Below are positions 48,901 to 62,350 of a stretch of DNA of 64,000 bases, one piece after another; position 1 is the stretch's first letter; each line of letters opens with the position of its first letter. The notes beneath the pieces are model-generated. The model ran no database searches. It worked only from the letters and a program-made list of their open reading frames with translations, and was not told the DNA's origin. This DNA comes from Trochalopteron elliotii (taxonomy: Eukaryota > Chordata > Aves > Passeriformes > Leiothrichidae): assembly GCA_024734555.1 (NCBI GenBank), contig JANPWX010000340.1, forward strand, positions 131,313 to 195,312, in the 5' to 3' direction. Made by a program: the position numbers and the translations under genes.

Positions 48901-51094
48901 AACCAGGAAAAGATATAGGCACTGGCAATCTTTGAGTGAAGTTTGTTTAATAATAGCAACCTGCTTACTTCTTTTTCATGTTTCAACACAAATCTTCAGT
49001 TCTACATTTACTTATTAAGTCTGAGGACCACCTGCTGGAGGAAATTTAGCTCCTGTAGTAGGAAGGAACCAGATTCGATTCCTACGTAGGCTAGCAAAAG
49101 CTTAAGTGGACTTACTAGTGGTTTGAATACAGTAGCATATATGCTGAAGATAATTTTTTTTTTTGATAGCTCTAATTTGTATATGTGCAGAACATGTACA
49201 TGGTGCAGAACAAAACATGGGTGATGAACTTTTGTTATTCTACTCCCTGGCATAACATAAATGATTATCAAGGGTACTGAGCAGAGGAGGGTTTGGCCCA
49301 CTCCGCTTATTAGGTTGTTTTCCTGGGTATATTTTCAGTGCCTGTTTGTTACAGAGATTAGTCATGTATCTGCAATGTTAGATGTTTTTCCTCCATTTCT
49401 ACAACAGGATGTGCTGCTCCCAGTGGAAATAAGTAAATAAGCACAGTAACTCCTGCTTTTTGCAGTACCAGTGGGTGGTTTGGATGTGTGTGTTTGTCAT
49501 GCTGGAGCTGTGAGTTCAGGCTTGGCAAATTATTACCAGATCATTTAGGTTGGAAATTATTACTCATAGTTAGTGTTATGGTGGTGCCTATAAGCCATGG
49601 CCTTGCCATTGTGGGTACTGATAAAAACATCAGATGGAAGCCTTGGTCTTGGTCTGTATAAGATATAGTCCAGGTATGATTTTCATGTATGTGCATTTAA
49701 TGGGATTTTAATGACCCTACAGCCTAGGCTGGGTGCATGTTTTGTCTGCTCAGTTCTTAAAAATGAAATGCATCAGCCAAAGATTGTGGCATCCCTGGTG
49801 ACTGTGCAGAGTATACACAGGCTAAGAGCAGATAGCTGTGTCCTGTCTTTTTCTGTCTGTGAGGAAAGACAACACTGTGGAAAATTAGGATGATTAATAA
49901 AACAAGCAGCATTTCCAGCATACCAATTGCTTCTTTGTGGCTGAGCATGATGGCACCATCCTCATCTTAAATTTTTTTACGGAGGCTGCAGTGCTCTTCT
50001 TACAGATGTTATGTAGGTCTTCTTGCCAAGGGAAAGCATGGAAGAAAGCATCCCTGTGCTTGAGGGAATTCCAATGAATAGCAGGTGATACCTGGTGATA
50101 CATGGTACCCCGTTGCTCTAGATATACTATTATACCCTGCCCAAGGCATTCAGTGAAGCTGGAGATGCTGCAGCTCCTAGAGAGAAACTTCTTTGATCCA
50201 TTTGAACAAGAAAATGTAAGCACCATGCCACAGATAAGATCTTTCTGTGAATGTAACTTACTGAATTTATTTATTCCAGTGGTGTTCTCTGGGAGGAATA
50301 TCTAAGGATAAAAATATTAATTTTGAAGCGTTATTCTATTGCAATTTAGGTGTATGTGTTCAAAAGCATTATCCTTCAAAACCATCAGCCCAAGTGATTT
50401 CTTTCTGGCTGGCAAAGTTTCTTGCTTTCTGAATTTTTCTTGGCAAGTAGTTCAGCTCCTGTGTTGCTCTTAATTCTACTCATGATCCTCAGAGTAGGCA
50501 TTCCTTCGTCTGCATCCACTGAGGGTTGTGATCTGGAAGCTGTGCCCCAGGCACACCTGCCTCACAGGGGACAGCACTGACTTGAACACACATCACAGCA
50601 CTCACAGTCACATCAGGAAACAAGTAAATAAATAACCACACCATTGCAGTTAAGTAGTCAAGATAGCTTGGACCAAGACTAGATATTCCTTTTCTGTGGG
50701 GTGTCTTCTAACCCTTATGCTCCTTGTTTTTGGCATAGTAATTCCTAAATAGTTTGTTGCACTGTGACAAAATTCCTGTAGCAATTTTTCTTGTGATTAT
50801 TTCCTTGGGCACTTTCATGCCTTTTCGCAATTCTACTTTCATCTTCCCTTCAGCCACTGCTGGACACACTCTGGTGAGTATTGCTGTGGCAGTTTAAGAT
50901 GTGGCTGCTTGTTCTCCCCCTCTGGTGTGGGCTACTGCTTCACCTCAGAGCTGTCAGAATGAACAGGTGCTGAGACTTCTACCTGACAACATAACCAGAC
51001 TCACAGGTAGTTGATAAAGATGTATCTGAATTAAGACACTTGGTTTTGGAGAGGAGCAGGCAAAATACAGGCATGCATTTCCTTCTGCTGACTT
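39941..51094. other. Intergenic region, no gene recognised
   Basis: About 11 kb with no CR1 or coding exon I can support. One splice-flanked 83-base frame at 43835-43917 is listed as a finding. Simple repeats include a TTG run at about 45268-45287. Confidence 0.5.
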
Positions 51095-51987
51095 TGGTGG
51101 AGGGATGAGTGCACCCTCAGCAAGTCTGCTGATGACAAAGATGTGTGGTGCAGCTGATGCACCTGGAGGATGGGATGGTGTCCACAGGGACCTGGACAAG
51201 CTTGAGAAGTCAGTCTGTGGGAGCTTCATGAGATTAAAAAAGGCCAAGTGCAAGATGCTTCATGTGAATTGGAGCAACTCCTGGTATCAATACAGACTGG
51301 AGAATGAATGGATTGATTGCAGTCCTGAGAAAAAGACTTGGGAGTGCTGGTGGATGGGAGGCTGGACATGACCTGGCAATGTCCACTTGCAGCCCAACTG
51401 TGGTCCTGGGCTGTATCCAAAGCAGTGCAGGCAGCAGGGCAAGGGAGGGGATTCTGCCCCTCTGCTCTTGTGAAACCCCACCTGGAGTATTGAATCCAGC
51501 TCTGGGGTCTTCAGCATGGAGAGGACATGGATCTGGCTAGTGCTGCAAAAATTATCAGGAGGCTGGAGCACCCCTGCTGTGGCTGAGAGAGTTGGGGTTG
51601 TTCAGCCTGGAGGAGAGAGAGCTCCAAGAAGACTTTCCTGGAGGGGCACCTTCCAGTGCCTAAATGGGCTATAAGAGAGCTGGAGAGGGATTTTTGACAA
51701 GGGCATGAAGTCAGAGGACAAGAGAAATTGGCTTTAAACTGAAAGATTTAGATTAGATACCATTTAGATTAGATACCAGGAAGAAATTCTTCCCTGTGAG
51801 GGTGGTGAGGCACCATCACACATTGCCCAGGAAGCTGTGGCTGCCCCATCCCTGGAGATGTTCAAAGACAGGTTGGATGGGGCTTTGAGCAACTTGGTCT
51901 AGTAGAAGGTGTCCCTGCCCATGGTAGGGGTGCTGAAATGAGATGAGCTTTAAGGTCACTTCCAACTCAAACCATTCAATGATTCTG
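51095..51987 (+). mobile_element. CR1 LINE 3' portion (about 0.9 kb)
   Basis: Forward copy similar in extent to that at 13540, with ORF2 remnants (a GSFMRLKKAKCKMLHVNWSN-like segment) and ends in CATTCAATGATTCTGTGG. Frameshifted and inactive. Confidence 0.9.
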
Positions 51988-54900
51988 TGGGAGCTCCAGC
52001 CTGAGGTACCAGCTAACAGCTGCAGAATGGAAGCATCTTAAACTGATGCAGCTGTTGCTAAGTGACCAAGCCAAATATAGAATTTTAGTTTAGCATTTTA
52101 ATTTAGCAATTTTCACACATTAATATAGCATACAGGTGTTAATTTATTACATTAGCTATAAATATGTTTATGTTCCTTTTCTTTTTCGCTTTGTATTTGA
52201 GATTGTCTGGCAATAATGGGAGGAAATAAATTGAAAATTAATTTGTCTGGTTTCACCATTTTTTCTTAGCTGATCCTGTGGTATGGTTGCATCTTCTTGC
52301 CTTCCGATTCCTTAATTGCAGTTTGCACTTGAGAAAACCATATAATACTTGAATTGCAAGCTAGCCCCAGTTAGAAGCAAATGACATAATTATTTGGGAA
52401 ACCAATCAGGAAGCATTCAAATCTTCCTTGGTGACGTGCCTCCTTTAGTTGTGCAGCTTGCTTCCTTCTGGATGGCAAACAGCGTTGAGGTCAGCCTGGC
52501 ACTGTGAAAGTGCTTACTTGGCATTTCACCACCAGAGCGAGCACTGCTGGGTTTGTGGTGCTGCTGCTCTGCCGACGTCAAACGGATTTAGGCACAGCAG
52601 CCCTCACACGCTTGTGCTGAAACCTGGTCGGCCCTGAAACAGCGTGTTAAAACAAGAGCCAACAGTTTGATGCACAGCTGAGAGCTCCGAGACTGATACA
52701 GATACCTCGCAACTGGATACCCATGAGAATTAAAGGGCTGAACTGAAAGAGATTAAGCAGCTCTTTGTACATTCTCCCCTGCAAAGTGTAAAGAACTGAG
52801 AGCTTCATTGTTTTGTAACCACTTATAAACGAAAGGGGAAAAAGAATTACTTCTGCATGGGCTTCTTGAATATGGTTTTATGGAAAGTGCTCTTCCCAGG
52901 AATCTAGCCATACAGGCAAAATAAGAAATCCTCAATACCCAGATTTCACAACAAAGCATTGTCCATCCTGAAGCTTAAATGTTCCCAAACCCAGTTTCCC
53001 TTCAGCAAGTAGCTTTGCCCTCCTGTTTCAAACACAGTCCACATACATCAGCAGTTGACTCACTTTCTGCCCTGTTTTTTGAAAATCATTTACTTTGGAC
53101 TTCTAGGCCCTTTTTCTCTGGACAGCCATTTGCACCTTCACCTTCATCTCTGTGTGTGAAAAAGGCCACTGTCACCAGAGAATCAGTTTCAGTATCACAG
53201 TTTCCTGCAGAGCTGCTCTCTGCAAACACAAAGCCTGTGGACAGAAGCTGCCAATTGCAAATGGCAATATTAAATGTTTCTTCCCTATAGTTCACCGGCC
53301 TGCTGAAGATTAGTTCTCTGTATGACTGCAGGCCCAGGTCTCTTCCACAAGGTTTATATTTGCTGCAATTGCAAGCTTTCAGAGGCAGCTTAAAGGAGTG
53401 ATTTAGTCTGAGAGCAGAAATAGGAAGTAGGAACTTCTGAATTCAAAAAGCATTATTGCAGTAGTTTTGCTGCAGAACCTGAGGCTATGGATTGAGGTCT
53501 TACCTCATTTTCCCCATTTGTGATACAGCTCCTAGGATGGTTTGGTGATTAATTTATGCTGATGAAGTTAATTACTTGGTAAGTATGTAATAATTTGATA
53601 AGAATCTCTGCATATCCCAGAAAATGTGGCAAAAAGAAAGGCAAAATAGGCATCCCTAAGACTGTTAATTAACAAACTGAGACAAGATGGTGAGATTCAG
53701 GATAGAAACCTCATCAGAGATATTATGGCCAATTACAGCCAGTGCAACTTGGCATTCCTCTGATTGCAGAGGCAACTTGACAAGAATGTAAAGTTAGAGG
53801 TTGGTATGTTCCTGAAACCTCAGTTTTATCCTGGGAGTTTTGCAAGACATATGTGGTATGCTGAGGCAGCCAGTGTTGCAGGGGGTTGTGTGTTGTTATT
53901 TAGCAGTTCCTGCAGGTGTATACAAGGAATCAATAGGAAAGGATTATGCAATAAAATAATTTATTAAGATTTCCTGTGTCCTGCAGAACAATCTGTGACT
54001 CATCAGCAATTTGGACAGCACTGAGATGTACATCATATCAAAGGAATTCTGCAGGGCCAGCTCTCTTGGCAGGCTTGTTGTGATCTATATCTCTGGTGTA
54101 ACTCTGGTTATAGTGTGACCAACCAGTATAATTAAATTATCAGTGTCACTGTCCTCAGCCAAATTGCCCCTGAGCTTGTACAGCTCCCTCTATTGGGTTA
54201 ACTATCAAAGCTATTCTCTAGCCTGCAAAATGGGTGTTCCAGCTCTTCAGCTTTTTAATGAGTTAATAACTTGAACTATCTTGCTGTTTCTATGATATTT
54301 TGTCTGCTCCAGGTCAGTTCAGATTATGTTGCTGAAGACCTTTACTTTGCACTCTAATAAAATTTTACTGCACTGATGTTTGAAGCTGCCATGAAATCTC
54401 TCACATTCAATGCAATTTTTCCAAAACATTTGAAGTCAGCTACTCTATAATCTTTCTGTTATGATCCACTTAAGCTCTCTTGGACACAATGCAAATAGGT
54501 AGATGTGAAGGACAGAGGTTTCACATTTTCAAAGCTTGCTTGTGAAACATCCAAAATGCCCAGAGACACCATGTCTGTCAGTGCTCTGCAGTTTTTGGTT
54601 GCTATTCATGTAACCCAGTGAGGCAGAAGAGCAGAGATAAGGGAAAGAACAGGGGAAGATTTCTCTCTGCAGTTTATTCTCCAGGGTTTTATTCAGTCCA
54701 GTTTTAAATGGCTCAAGCTACTGAAGTGATTCAAGCTATGACATTTTGGCAGGGTGTGAAACAAAATTTGGCAGAGGTGCTATGACTGAAGGGCTGGTTT
54801 TGTATTCTGAAATGTGTGGCAAATCTTTCACTGGCTTCAGTTAAAACAGGATCAGGTCTTCAGAGTAATTCAGTTTGAATAAGCTCAGCAAAACCAGCAA

Positions 54901-56154
54901 AAAAATCTACTTTTGTGGTGCCATTACACTGTTACAATCTCTCTCAGCCTCACCCTCCTCTGTTTACCGTGTCCTCCCATGCAACCACGACTTTCTGCAT
55001 AGAAAAGTGAGCTGCTTTTGTTAGGTTTTGAGTAATAAATAGCCCTGGATTAGTAGTCTCTGCCTGATGTCTCATTCAGACTGTCTCTTGCATTACCTAA
55101 CTATGTCTTTAAGCCCTGATACTGGAAAACTCTCCAGAGGCATTCTTTTAAAAGTCAATAAAGAGAGGAAAAGCTAATTGATTTTAAAATTATTTTTATT
55201 ATTATTTTCTTTGTATGGTAGCTCATTAAACTTGGGGAGTCCCTAATGAAAGGTAAGTTTAGCACACTCTTCTTTTTCCACACTTCTGGAGTTGTGTCCC
55301 CTTGATGTTATGCTTTTTTATTTTTCCCCACTTATAGGTAAAAGATATTTTTTTAAAAATGGCATAGATCAGAATAATTTGGATTGATTTCACTTTCTGT
55401 AGTGTTATTCTGGTTGTCTTACTGGTTCAGCAGGAGTTGTTGAGCCCAAGGAACACGTAAACCTATTTCTACCGTGTTCTTCCACATTCTCACAGAGGAG
55501 GATTTTTCTCATCATAGGTCTACAGTAAACAACAATTAAATTAATGGAAAAGTGATTTTGAGTGTCTGTTATAAACCCATTGCAACTGTATAAGCTGAAT
55601 CCTGGAAGGAAAACCATCATAGACTTGTCTGTTGGGAAACCTGTTCTAGGTAGCAAATTTGCATTTTGAGCAGTATTGAGTTATTTTTTTTCTGATTTCT
55701 TTATACTGAGGAGAGAAAATTAGAGTCATGATTCTTGGACAGTGAGGGAACCAGCAGACACCTGAGGCCAGGACAGTCACCCAAACAGTTCTAAGAAGGC
55801 TTGTGCCTCACAATATCACAGTCCAGGACCTCATACTGGTGGCTGAACAAAAGCCAGAAACTGCAGATTGTTCTGTGATTTCTGCAGGTATTTTGTCACT
55901 TGGCAGACAGGCTCTCATGTGCGTGAGATGTTTGCCTGCCTGCCAGTACTATGCTACTTTCCACACTTCCTTCACTGGCAGCAATTCCTTCATGCTCCAA
56001 AGGCCCAAGTGAATGAGCAGTATTTACAGCCTCCCCCTTCCCTCCCCTCCCCCTCAGCAGTGCCCCTCTTGCTCGCCCTGGGTGCCTCGTTCTTTGTCTG
56101 CTGCTGCCTGTGTTTTGTAAAGCAGAGCTGCTGCCGTGATTCTTCCCTACAAAA
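51988..56154. other. Intergenic region, no gene recognised
   Basis: AT-rich; no repeat or exon recognised. Confidence 0.5.
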
Positions 56155-56335
56155 GCGGTCAGGTGCTGGCACAGGCTGCCCAGAGAAACAGTGGATGCCC
56201 CATCACTTGGAAGTGTTTGAGGCCAGGTTGGATGGGGCTCTGAGCAACCTGATCAAGTGGAAGGTGTCCCTGCCCATGGCAGGGCAGTTGGGACAAAATG
56301 GTCTTTGAAGTCCCTTCCCATCCTAACCATTTTAG
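56155..56335 (+). mobile_element. CR1 3' tail, forward
   Basis: GTGCTGGCACAGGCTGCCCA, GGAAGGTGTCCCTGCCCATG and CCTAACCATTTTAGGATAAT mark the CR1 3' end. Confidence 0.88.
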
Positions 56336-59300
56336 GATAATTTCCAGTCAAGACGGGACATGGATCCCTAAAAGAGTGTCTAGACTGTATTCACATCCTT
56401 CCCTTAGGATGGCTGGTGGGATCAGGGAGGCAAGGGGCTTTCAAAGTGAGGTGAATGATTAAATAAGGCTGGGAGGTGGAAGGAAGGGGAAAGGAGAGGA
56501 AGTAGATGAATGAGTAGATGTTTCTTGATAGAGCTGGAGAAGAATAGGGCAGGCAGGCAGTTTTTAGACTGTAGGCAGAGGGAAGTTTGATGTGGGAGCC
56601 ATAGCTATGACTGCAGTTGGGAGATTGAAAGATGAAATTCTGAACCAAATTCCTATTTTTGGAGCACATCAGTACTGTTTTTAATATCTGAAAACAGGCT
56701 CCTCTGTTATGGCACTCATCTCCACAGATTCTTGCACAATGTAGGATTTACATACAAATGGTCAGCCTGTGGTGTGAATTCTTATAGGTTCAGTGACTGA
56801 CCCAATGTGTTTGAAGTTTATACCTCCACCCACAAAAAAGAGCTTACAGCATTTAAATATGTTTTTTACCCAAGATTACCAGTGCCTAGTAATATTTTTC
56901 CAAAACCCAAACTACTTAGATCATTGAGAGAACATACAAAACCTAAGCCAAAGTCAGGATTCTGTACAGCTCCAAAGAAACTCACAGCGCAGGGTAAAAC
57001 TCCCCCCTTGCTTTTAAGTTTGAATTAGCAGCATGCCTCAAAACTCAGATATATGTGCTTAAATTCAGCTGTTAGCTAATGAATCAAAGACTGACCTCAC
57101 TGTTAAGCCATTGCCCATCTGTATTTTATGACTTCCAGAGATACACAAGGCTTCCAGAATCAAGCAGTCATTTGTGGCTTCCCTAGTATTCCCCAACTTG
57201 CTGACTGCTCACCAAAGCACTGAGTGCTCTTAGCTGTCTCTGTGCAATTTCCTGGCTAAAGGAGATCTGGAATGTAAGAGTGTATTCATCACCAGAGGTT
57301 TTGCAAGATTCCAGGACTTCAATGAAGTGGTAAGAGATTATTTAAAATTGGAATGGCATGAAGGTTCCTCTGAGTTTTCAACCAGCTATGGGGTAACTTA
57401 ACCAAAAAGTAAGTAACTCATAAGAAGAACCAGAATGATTTGGGATTTAAGCACCACAAAAAACAACAACAACAAAAAATTGCACCAAGTTATAATTACT
57501 GTTATAACTGTACCAGACAGATCCTGACCCTTTACTGTGAGCTTCTCAGTACAGAAATGAAGGACTAAGTGGCAAGTGGGAATGTGTACAGTGTGATGCC
57601 TTAACCATTTATCCAGAGTGAAACAACTGCATATAGTCAAATACTGAGAAATGTTTTTGCATATGTTGGATTTTCAACTTCAGTGCTAAGATCAAAAAAG
57701 TGTAACCCAGAGCCAGCTTTGCTAAGATGGTGACCCTGGTTCTTACTCCTGTATTTGAACTCATTCTAGGCAGAGAAATCCTAGCAAACCTTTCTCCAGG
57801 ATGGTAGGAGGTGTATGTCCATGTTAAATATGCAGCAGAGGTAATATGCTGTTTGTATACATTTTGGAAGTGATTTTAACTTCTGTTGTGATGGGTATTA
57901 CATACCATCTAACATCAGGATATATAAGATAGGAACCAGATGCTGCTCTGTGCTAGTCAGGTGTTCTGGCCCTTGTTTTATTTTTACTTTGCTTTTCTGG
58001 CACTAAATCTCCCTAAAACTTACTGAGGAAATGAAAGATTGTTGCTGTCATGCTTTTGTGTGTTTGTTTAGCAAAAACATTTGTGCATCATAGATTTGTG
58101 TCCAGAAACACATTCCTCACTGCTTTAGTGTACTGCATTATCTGGACAAAATGAAAAGGAGATAGTTGTGATTTGAAAGTGTTTTACATATATTTTGCAG
58201 AGCTGTACAAACTTATACGATACGTAGGGCAGTGATGAATCATAGTCTGTCTTCTTCTTCACTTCACACTACTATAGCAACATTACTTTGCTAGATTGGC
58301 TTCTGATTTACTGGGTGAGAAACCTCCAGGCAGTAGTGTTCTGACCCACCATCACCTTCAGTTTTGCTTGCTGGTGCTTGCTGTTTCTGCATCTTCACAG
58401 TAAGATATTTTGCTGAAGAACTTTGCAATTGTGTGTTGTATAACCATAGGACTACATTTTTCTTTTTGTCTTTTTCCTTTCCCTGCTACTAAAACCTAGA
58501 GACCTGTAATTAGTTTTCAAGTCATTTATGAACTCTGGTTTCTTCCATATAGGCTGAGTCCAATTTGTCTCTGTTTGCTTGAGCAGATTAAATGAGTGGA
58601 CAGGTTAATGCAGGTGACTAAGTGGGCACATCCTAACAAGTTACTGTCCCTCAGCTAAGCTTCAGCTCCTGTGATTTCACATACTGTTGTGTTCTCCTGC
58701 ATCGTGTCAGCCAAGATATCTGGGGATTTCATCTGGCTAAAAACACCTAGGGAAACTCCTAGGTGGACCAGTTCTTTGATCCATTACATAGCTGCACAAA
58801 TAGCTGTGTTGGCACAGTGCAGGCAGTAGCTCAGGAACAGAGATGCACAGCAGAGTAGGAACTGTTGATACTGGTGCTGCTGACAAAGAAGAAATCATCA
58901 GGCTGTGCCCTACGGCAACTGTACTGCTTGTTCTGCTCTGTGTCTGAAGGGGAGGAAAATGCAGCTCTTATGTGATCACTGCAAAATCGATTGTTCAACA
59001 GAGTTGGTCTTCTTTGAGACTGGGGTCTGGTGCCAGGCTTCTTCCCACAGAACACGGGACACCCTTTTGAGGTGTCCCAAAAGGGACAAGAAATCCCCTT
59101 TTTCCTCCATATTGGGAAAGGGCCATCTGACTTTAACCTGAGCGCAAAGCAAGATGGATCCTTCCCCTGAAAACCCCTGAACACTTAGCTCTGAGTGCTT
59201 AGAAATGCAAATAAAATGATTTACATTTCACTCATTCCTTTCTCGAGTACCAAATTCTGGTTGCCAGTGGTAGCTTTCTATTCTTATGCTGTTCATGGAT

Positions 59301-59550
59301 ATCTTCCTCCCTTCCTTTAGGAACTCCCTCTGAAATATCCAGGAATAGTTTCAGACAAAGGAGTCTTGAACTTTGGGTAAATTCAGAAAACTCTAAGTAC
59401 TGTAATTCCCGGTATCTCATTAGGATTCCACATTACTACAGAGTAGGAAAATAGCAAAATGTAAGGATTCTTAAAGTTCTGGTGAGATCCCTTGGCAGCA
59501 AATATACAAAGGCTTAATTGAAAGAAATTCTGAACTGAGTTAACCTGTGT
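56336..59550. other. Intergenic region, no gene recognised
   Basis: No exon, RNA gene or clear repeat recognised. Confidence 0.5.
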
Positions 59551-59812
59551 TTTGATTGTCCCCTCTTAATTGTCTCTTCTCAAGGCTGAACATGCTCATT
59601 TCCCTCAGCCTTTCCTCATAAGAGAGATGCTCCTGTCCCCTCATCATATTTGTAGCTCTTTGGGCTTTGGGCAAACACTGGAGTTATACAGCCCACTCCA
59701 GGAGTTCCATGTCTCTCTTGGACTGAGGAGCCTGGCACTGGTCACAGCACTCCAGGTGGATCTCAGCAGAGTGCAGTGCACCAGGTGTATAAGGACCAGG
59801 TCTTAGTCAAAC
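59551..59812 (-). mobile_element. CR1 internal fragment, reverse
   Basis: The + strand CAAGGCTGAACATGCTCATT, CCCTCAGCCTTTCCTCATAA and CACTGGTCACAGCACTCCAG is the reverse of the CR1 ORF2 C-terminal region. It lacks the 3' tail. Confidence 0.8.
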
Positions 59813-60859
59813 ACGGCAATTATCTGATTTATCCATTCTCCGTGTGGTTGAATGAATGTATTTGGTAAAACGTCTTGTCAAACAGGCATGTTTATGGGGT
59901 ATTTTGGCCTGATCTCTTGCCTAGCTTCAAAATTGATTGTTTAAAATTGTCAGGGTGCATCCATATTTCTGAAAAGGTATTGGGATTTCAAGCATGCTAC
60001 TAAAGGAAGTCACTCTTAAGCTCTCAGTTCAGGGCCAAAGGGTAACTCTTGAGTTTTAACTCCAGCTTTGATGGAGCCTCCTTTATGGATCCAGGATTTA
60101 AGCTGAGCTGCATGGTTTTTCCCTCAGTACCCACCCCCATCGTCCCCCAGCAGCAATCCTGTAAGCTCCCATGTGTCCCTGGGATTCTTGACACAGTCTG
60201 ATCCTGTCTTTGAAGTGATGTGACTGATGCATATTACCCTGAACTACATAAAAACCTTCATGTCGCAACCAGACTACGGCCAGACGGTGCTTGAGGGAGT
60301 TCATGCAATCCGCCTGTAAGAGTGGATTTGAATCCAATGTTAAATGTATCCGACAGAGGGAAGTGCTTCCAAGTGTGCAATTCCACAGCAGGTTCAGCTG
60401 ACTGAAATCAGCTCTGTGGCATTCCCACTCTCCTTATCAGTCCCAGACTCGAATCCTCGCTTCCTCCATTTGTTTACTTTCGCGATGTTAATTTTCTGCT
60501 GGTTTAGCTCCCCAGCAAACTTATCAGGGGAACTGATAAATGTTGGTACAAGGGGGAAGGGCGAGACCGTGGCAGCGCTGTCTTAATCTGTCGTGTGTAG
60601 GGGCGTGCTGTCTCGGTATAAAGCTTGTCTCCCTTTTGCCTGTATCTACCTGCTTCGCTTCAACATTCCACCTTCGTACCTCCCGAGAGCACGTCCCAAG
60701 AACACCGCAGCATGCCCGTGCTCTCTTCTCGAGAGCCCTGCGCCGTACGTGCGGTCAAACCCCTCCTCTTTTTCTCTCCAGGCACAGCACAAGCGCTGAG
60801 CCGAAAACTCCTGTTAACTAGGGTGACAAGTTTCCAGTGAGCTTTGGATCACGGGGAGA

Positions 60860-62350
60860 GGGAACACCCGGATCCCGGCAATATAAGGTATAGCCGCCTC
60901 GGCTTGTGCAACACGGCAGCAGGGCAGAGCCCATTTTATTCTTGCCTTTTTTGGATCTGCACGCACACGGTCCTCAGCACAATGGAGCCGGCTCCGTGAT
61001 AGCGCAGCGCGATACGAGCGGCAGAAATAAAGTCATCGCAGCGCCGCTCGCCAAGGGTGCGACTGCCGGCGATCCACTCCCCGCGTGGCAGCTCCGCCGA
61101 TCGCCAAAGACTTCCACGTCCCAGGCAGGCCAGCGCCGCTCCCGCCCTCTGTCCTGCGGAGCTGCGGGGCTCCGGGAGCCGCCGGCAGCCGCAGCACGGC
61201 CGGAGCCGGCCCGCAGCTCTCCCGAGGGTAGCATTCACACTGAAATACNNNNNNNNNNNNNNNNNNNNNNNNNNNNNNNNNNNNNNNNNNNNNNNNNNNN
61301 NNNNNNNNNNNNNNNNNNNNNNNNNNNNNNNNNNNNNNNNNNNNNNNNNNNNNNNNNNNNNNNNNNNNNNNNNNNNNNNNNNNNNNNNNNNNNNNNNNNN
61401 NNNNNNNNNNNNNNNNNNNNNNNNNNNNNNNNNNNNNNNNNNNNNNNNNNNNNNNNNNNNNNNNNNNNNNNNNNNNNNNNNNNNNNNNNNNNNNNNNNNN
61501 NNNNNNNNNNNNNNNNNNNNNNNNNNNNNNNNNNNNNNNNNNNNNNNNNNNNNNNNNNNNNNNNNNNNNNNNNNNNNNNNNNNNNNNNNNNNNNNNNNNN
61601 NNNNNNNNNNNNNNNNNNNNNNNNNNTAACCGAGAAGTTTGCGCAGAGGTTGAGCGGACGGGTGCGTTCTTCTTCTTCAGCCCTTCTCTTCCCCTCTTCT
61701 TTTGAAATTTTCTTTTAGAAGAGTGTACTGAGCCTGCCTTCCCCCTCCTAACTTCCCCCTCCTGTCTCCCCGCTCCTGCCTCCCCGGCTCATTCATTTAA
61801 CAAAGGGAGTCGTTCTCAGCCCCCGGGCTTTGCGAGCGGGGAGCCCTTCGGGGCCGCGCGTTTGGGGTCCCGGCGCACAGGCTGGGATGGAATCGGGGCT
61901 CAGCCCGCAGTTTTTGCCAGGCACTCTGTCCTGGCTTCGGCTGGAGGGGCGGGCGCTTTGGACAGACACAAAGAATTGAGGAGCTGGACCCACGCTGGGC
62001 GATGGGGTGATGAAGCCTCGGGCTTTGTGTGGCTGGTGAAGGAGGGATGGAGAGGTGGGAGCTTGTCTTTTAACCCCTCCGCCCGCGTGTGTGTACGAAA
62101 CCGTGGCTTTTTGCAAGTTAAGTACTTAAAAGCAAAGCTGAACTTCGGGATCGGGGCATATAATTCAGATTGGAGGGAACGTCCGGTGGTCTCTAATCCA
62201 GCCCCCTTCAAAGCAGGGGCTTCTGCCTGGGGAGTGGGTAGCAGTGAAGGGACATCGGAGATGGGTGGCACCTCTGGGTGCTTTTGAACGCACCTGGGAG
62301 CTCGAAGGAGGAGGCAGCACCAGCAGGACGAGGCTTCAGAGGCAGTAGCG
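60860..62350 (+). promoter_or_regulatory. CpG island, probable PAK1 first-exon promoter
   Basis: A GC- and CpG-dense block begins at about 60860 in otherwise AT-rich DNA and extends past an internal N gap to about 62350. A TATA-like AATATAAGG is at about 60880. By conserved order the next gene after AQP11 is PAK1 on the + strand, whose first exon is noncoding. I searched 62.3-64 kb for the PAK1 start MSNNG-like exon and did not see it, so it must lie beyond the window. Assignment is by synteny only. Confidence 0.45.
61249..61626. other. Assembly gap, 378 N
   Basis: Run of N in the middle of the CpG island; the likely first exon and transcription start may be missing from the assembly here. 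Confidence 0.99.

Noticed and set aside
55868..56308. 146-residue plus frame with a Cys- and Leu-rich middle
   Set aside because: Its C-terminal third is CR1 and the rest has no splice or family support.
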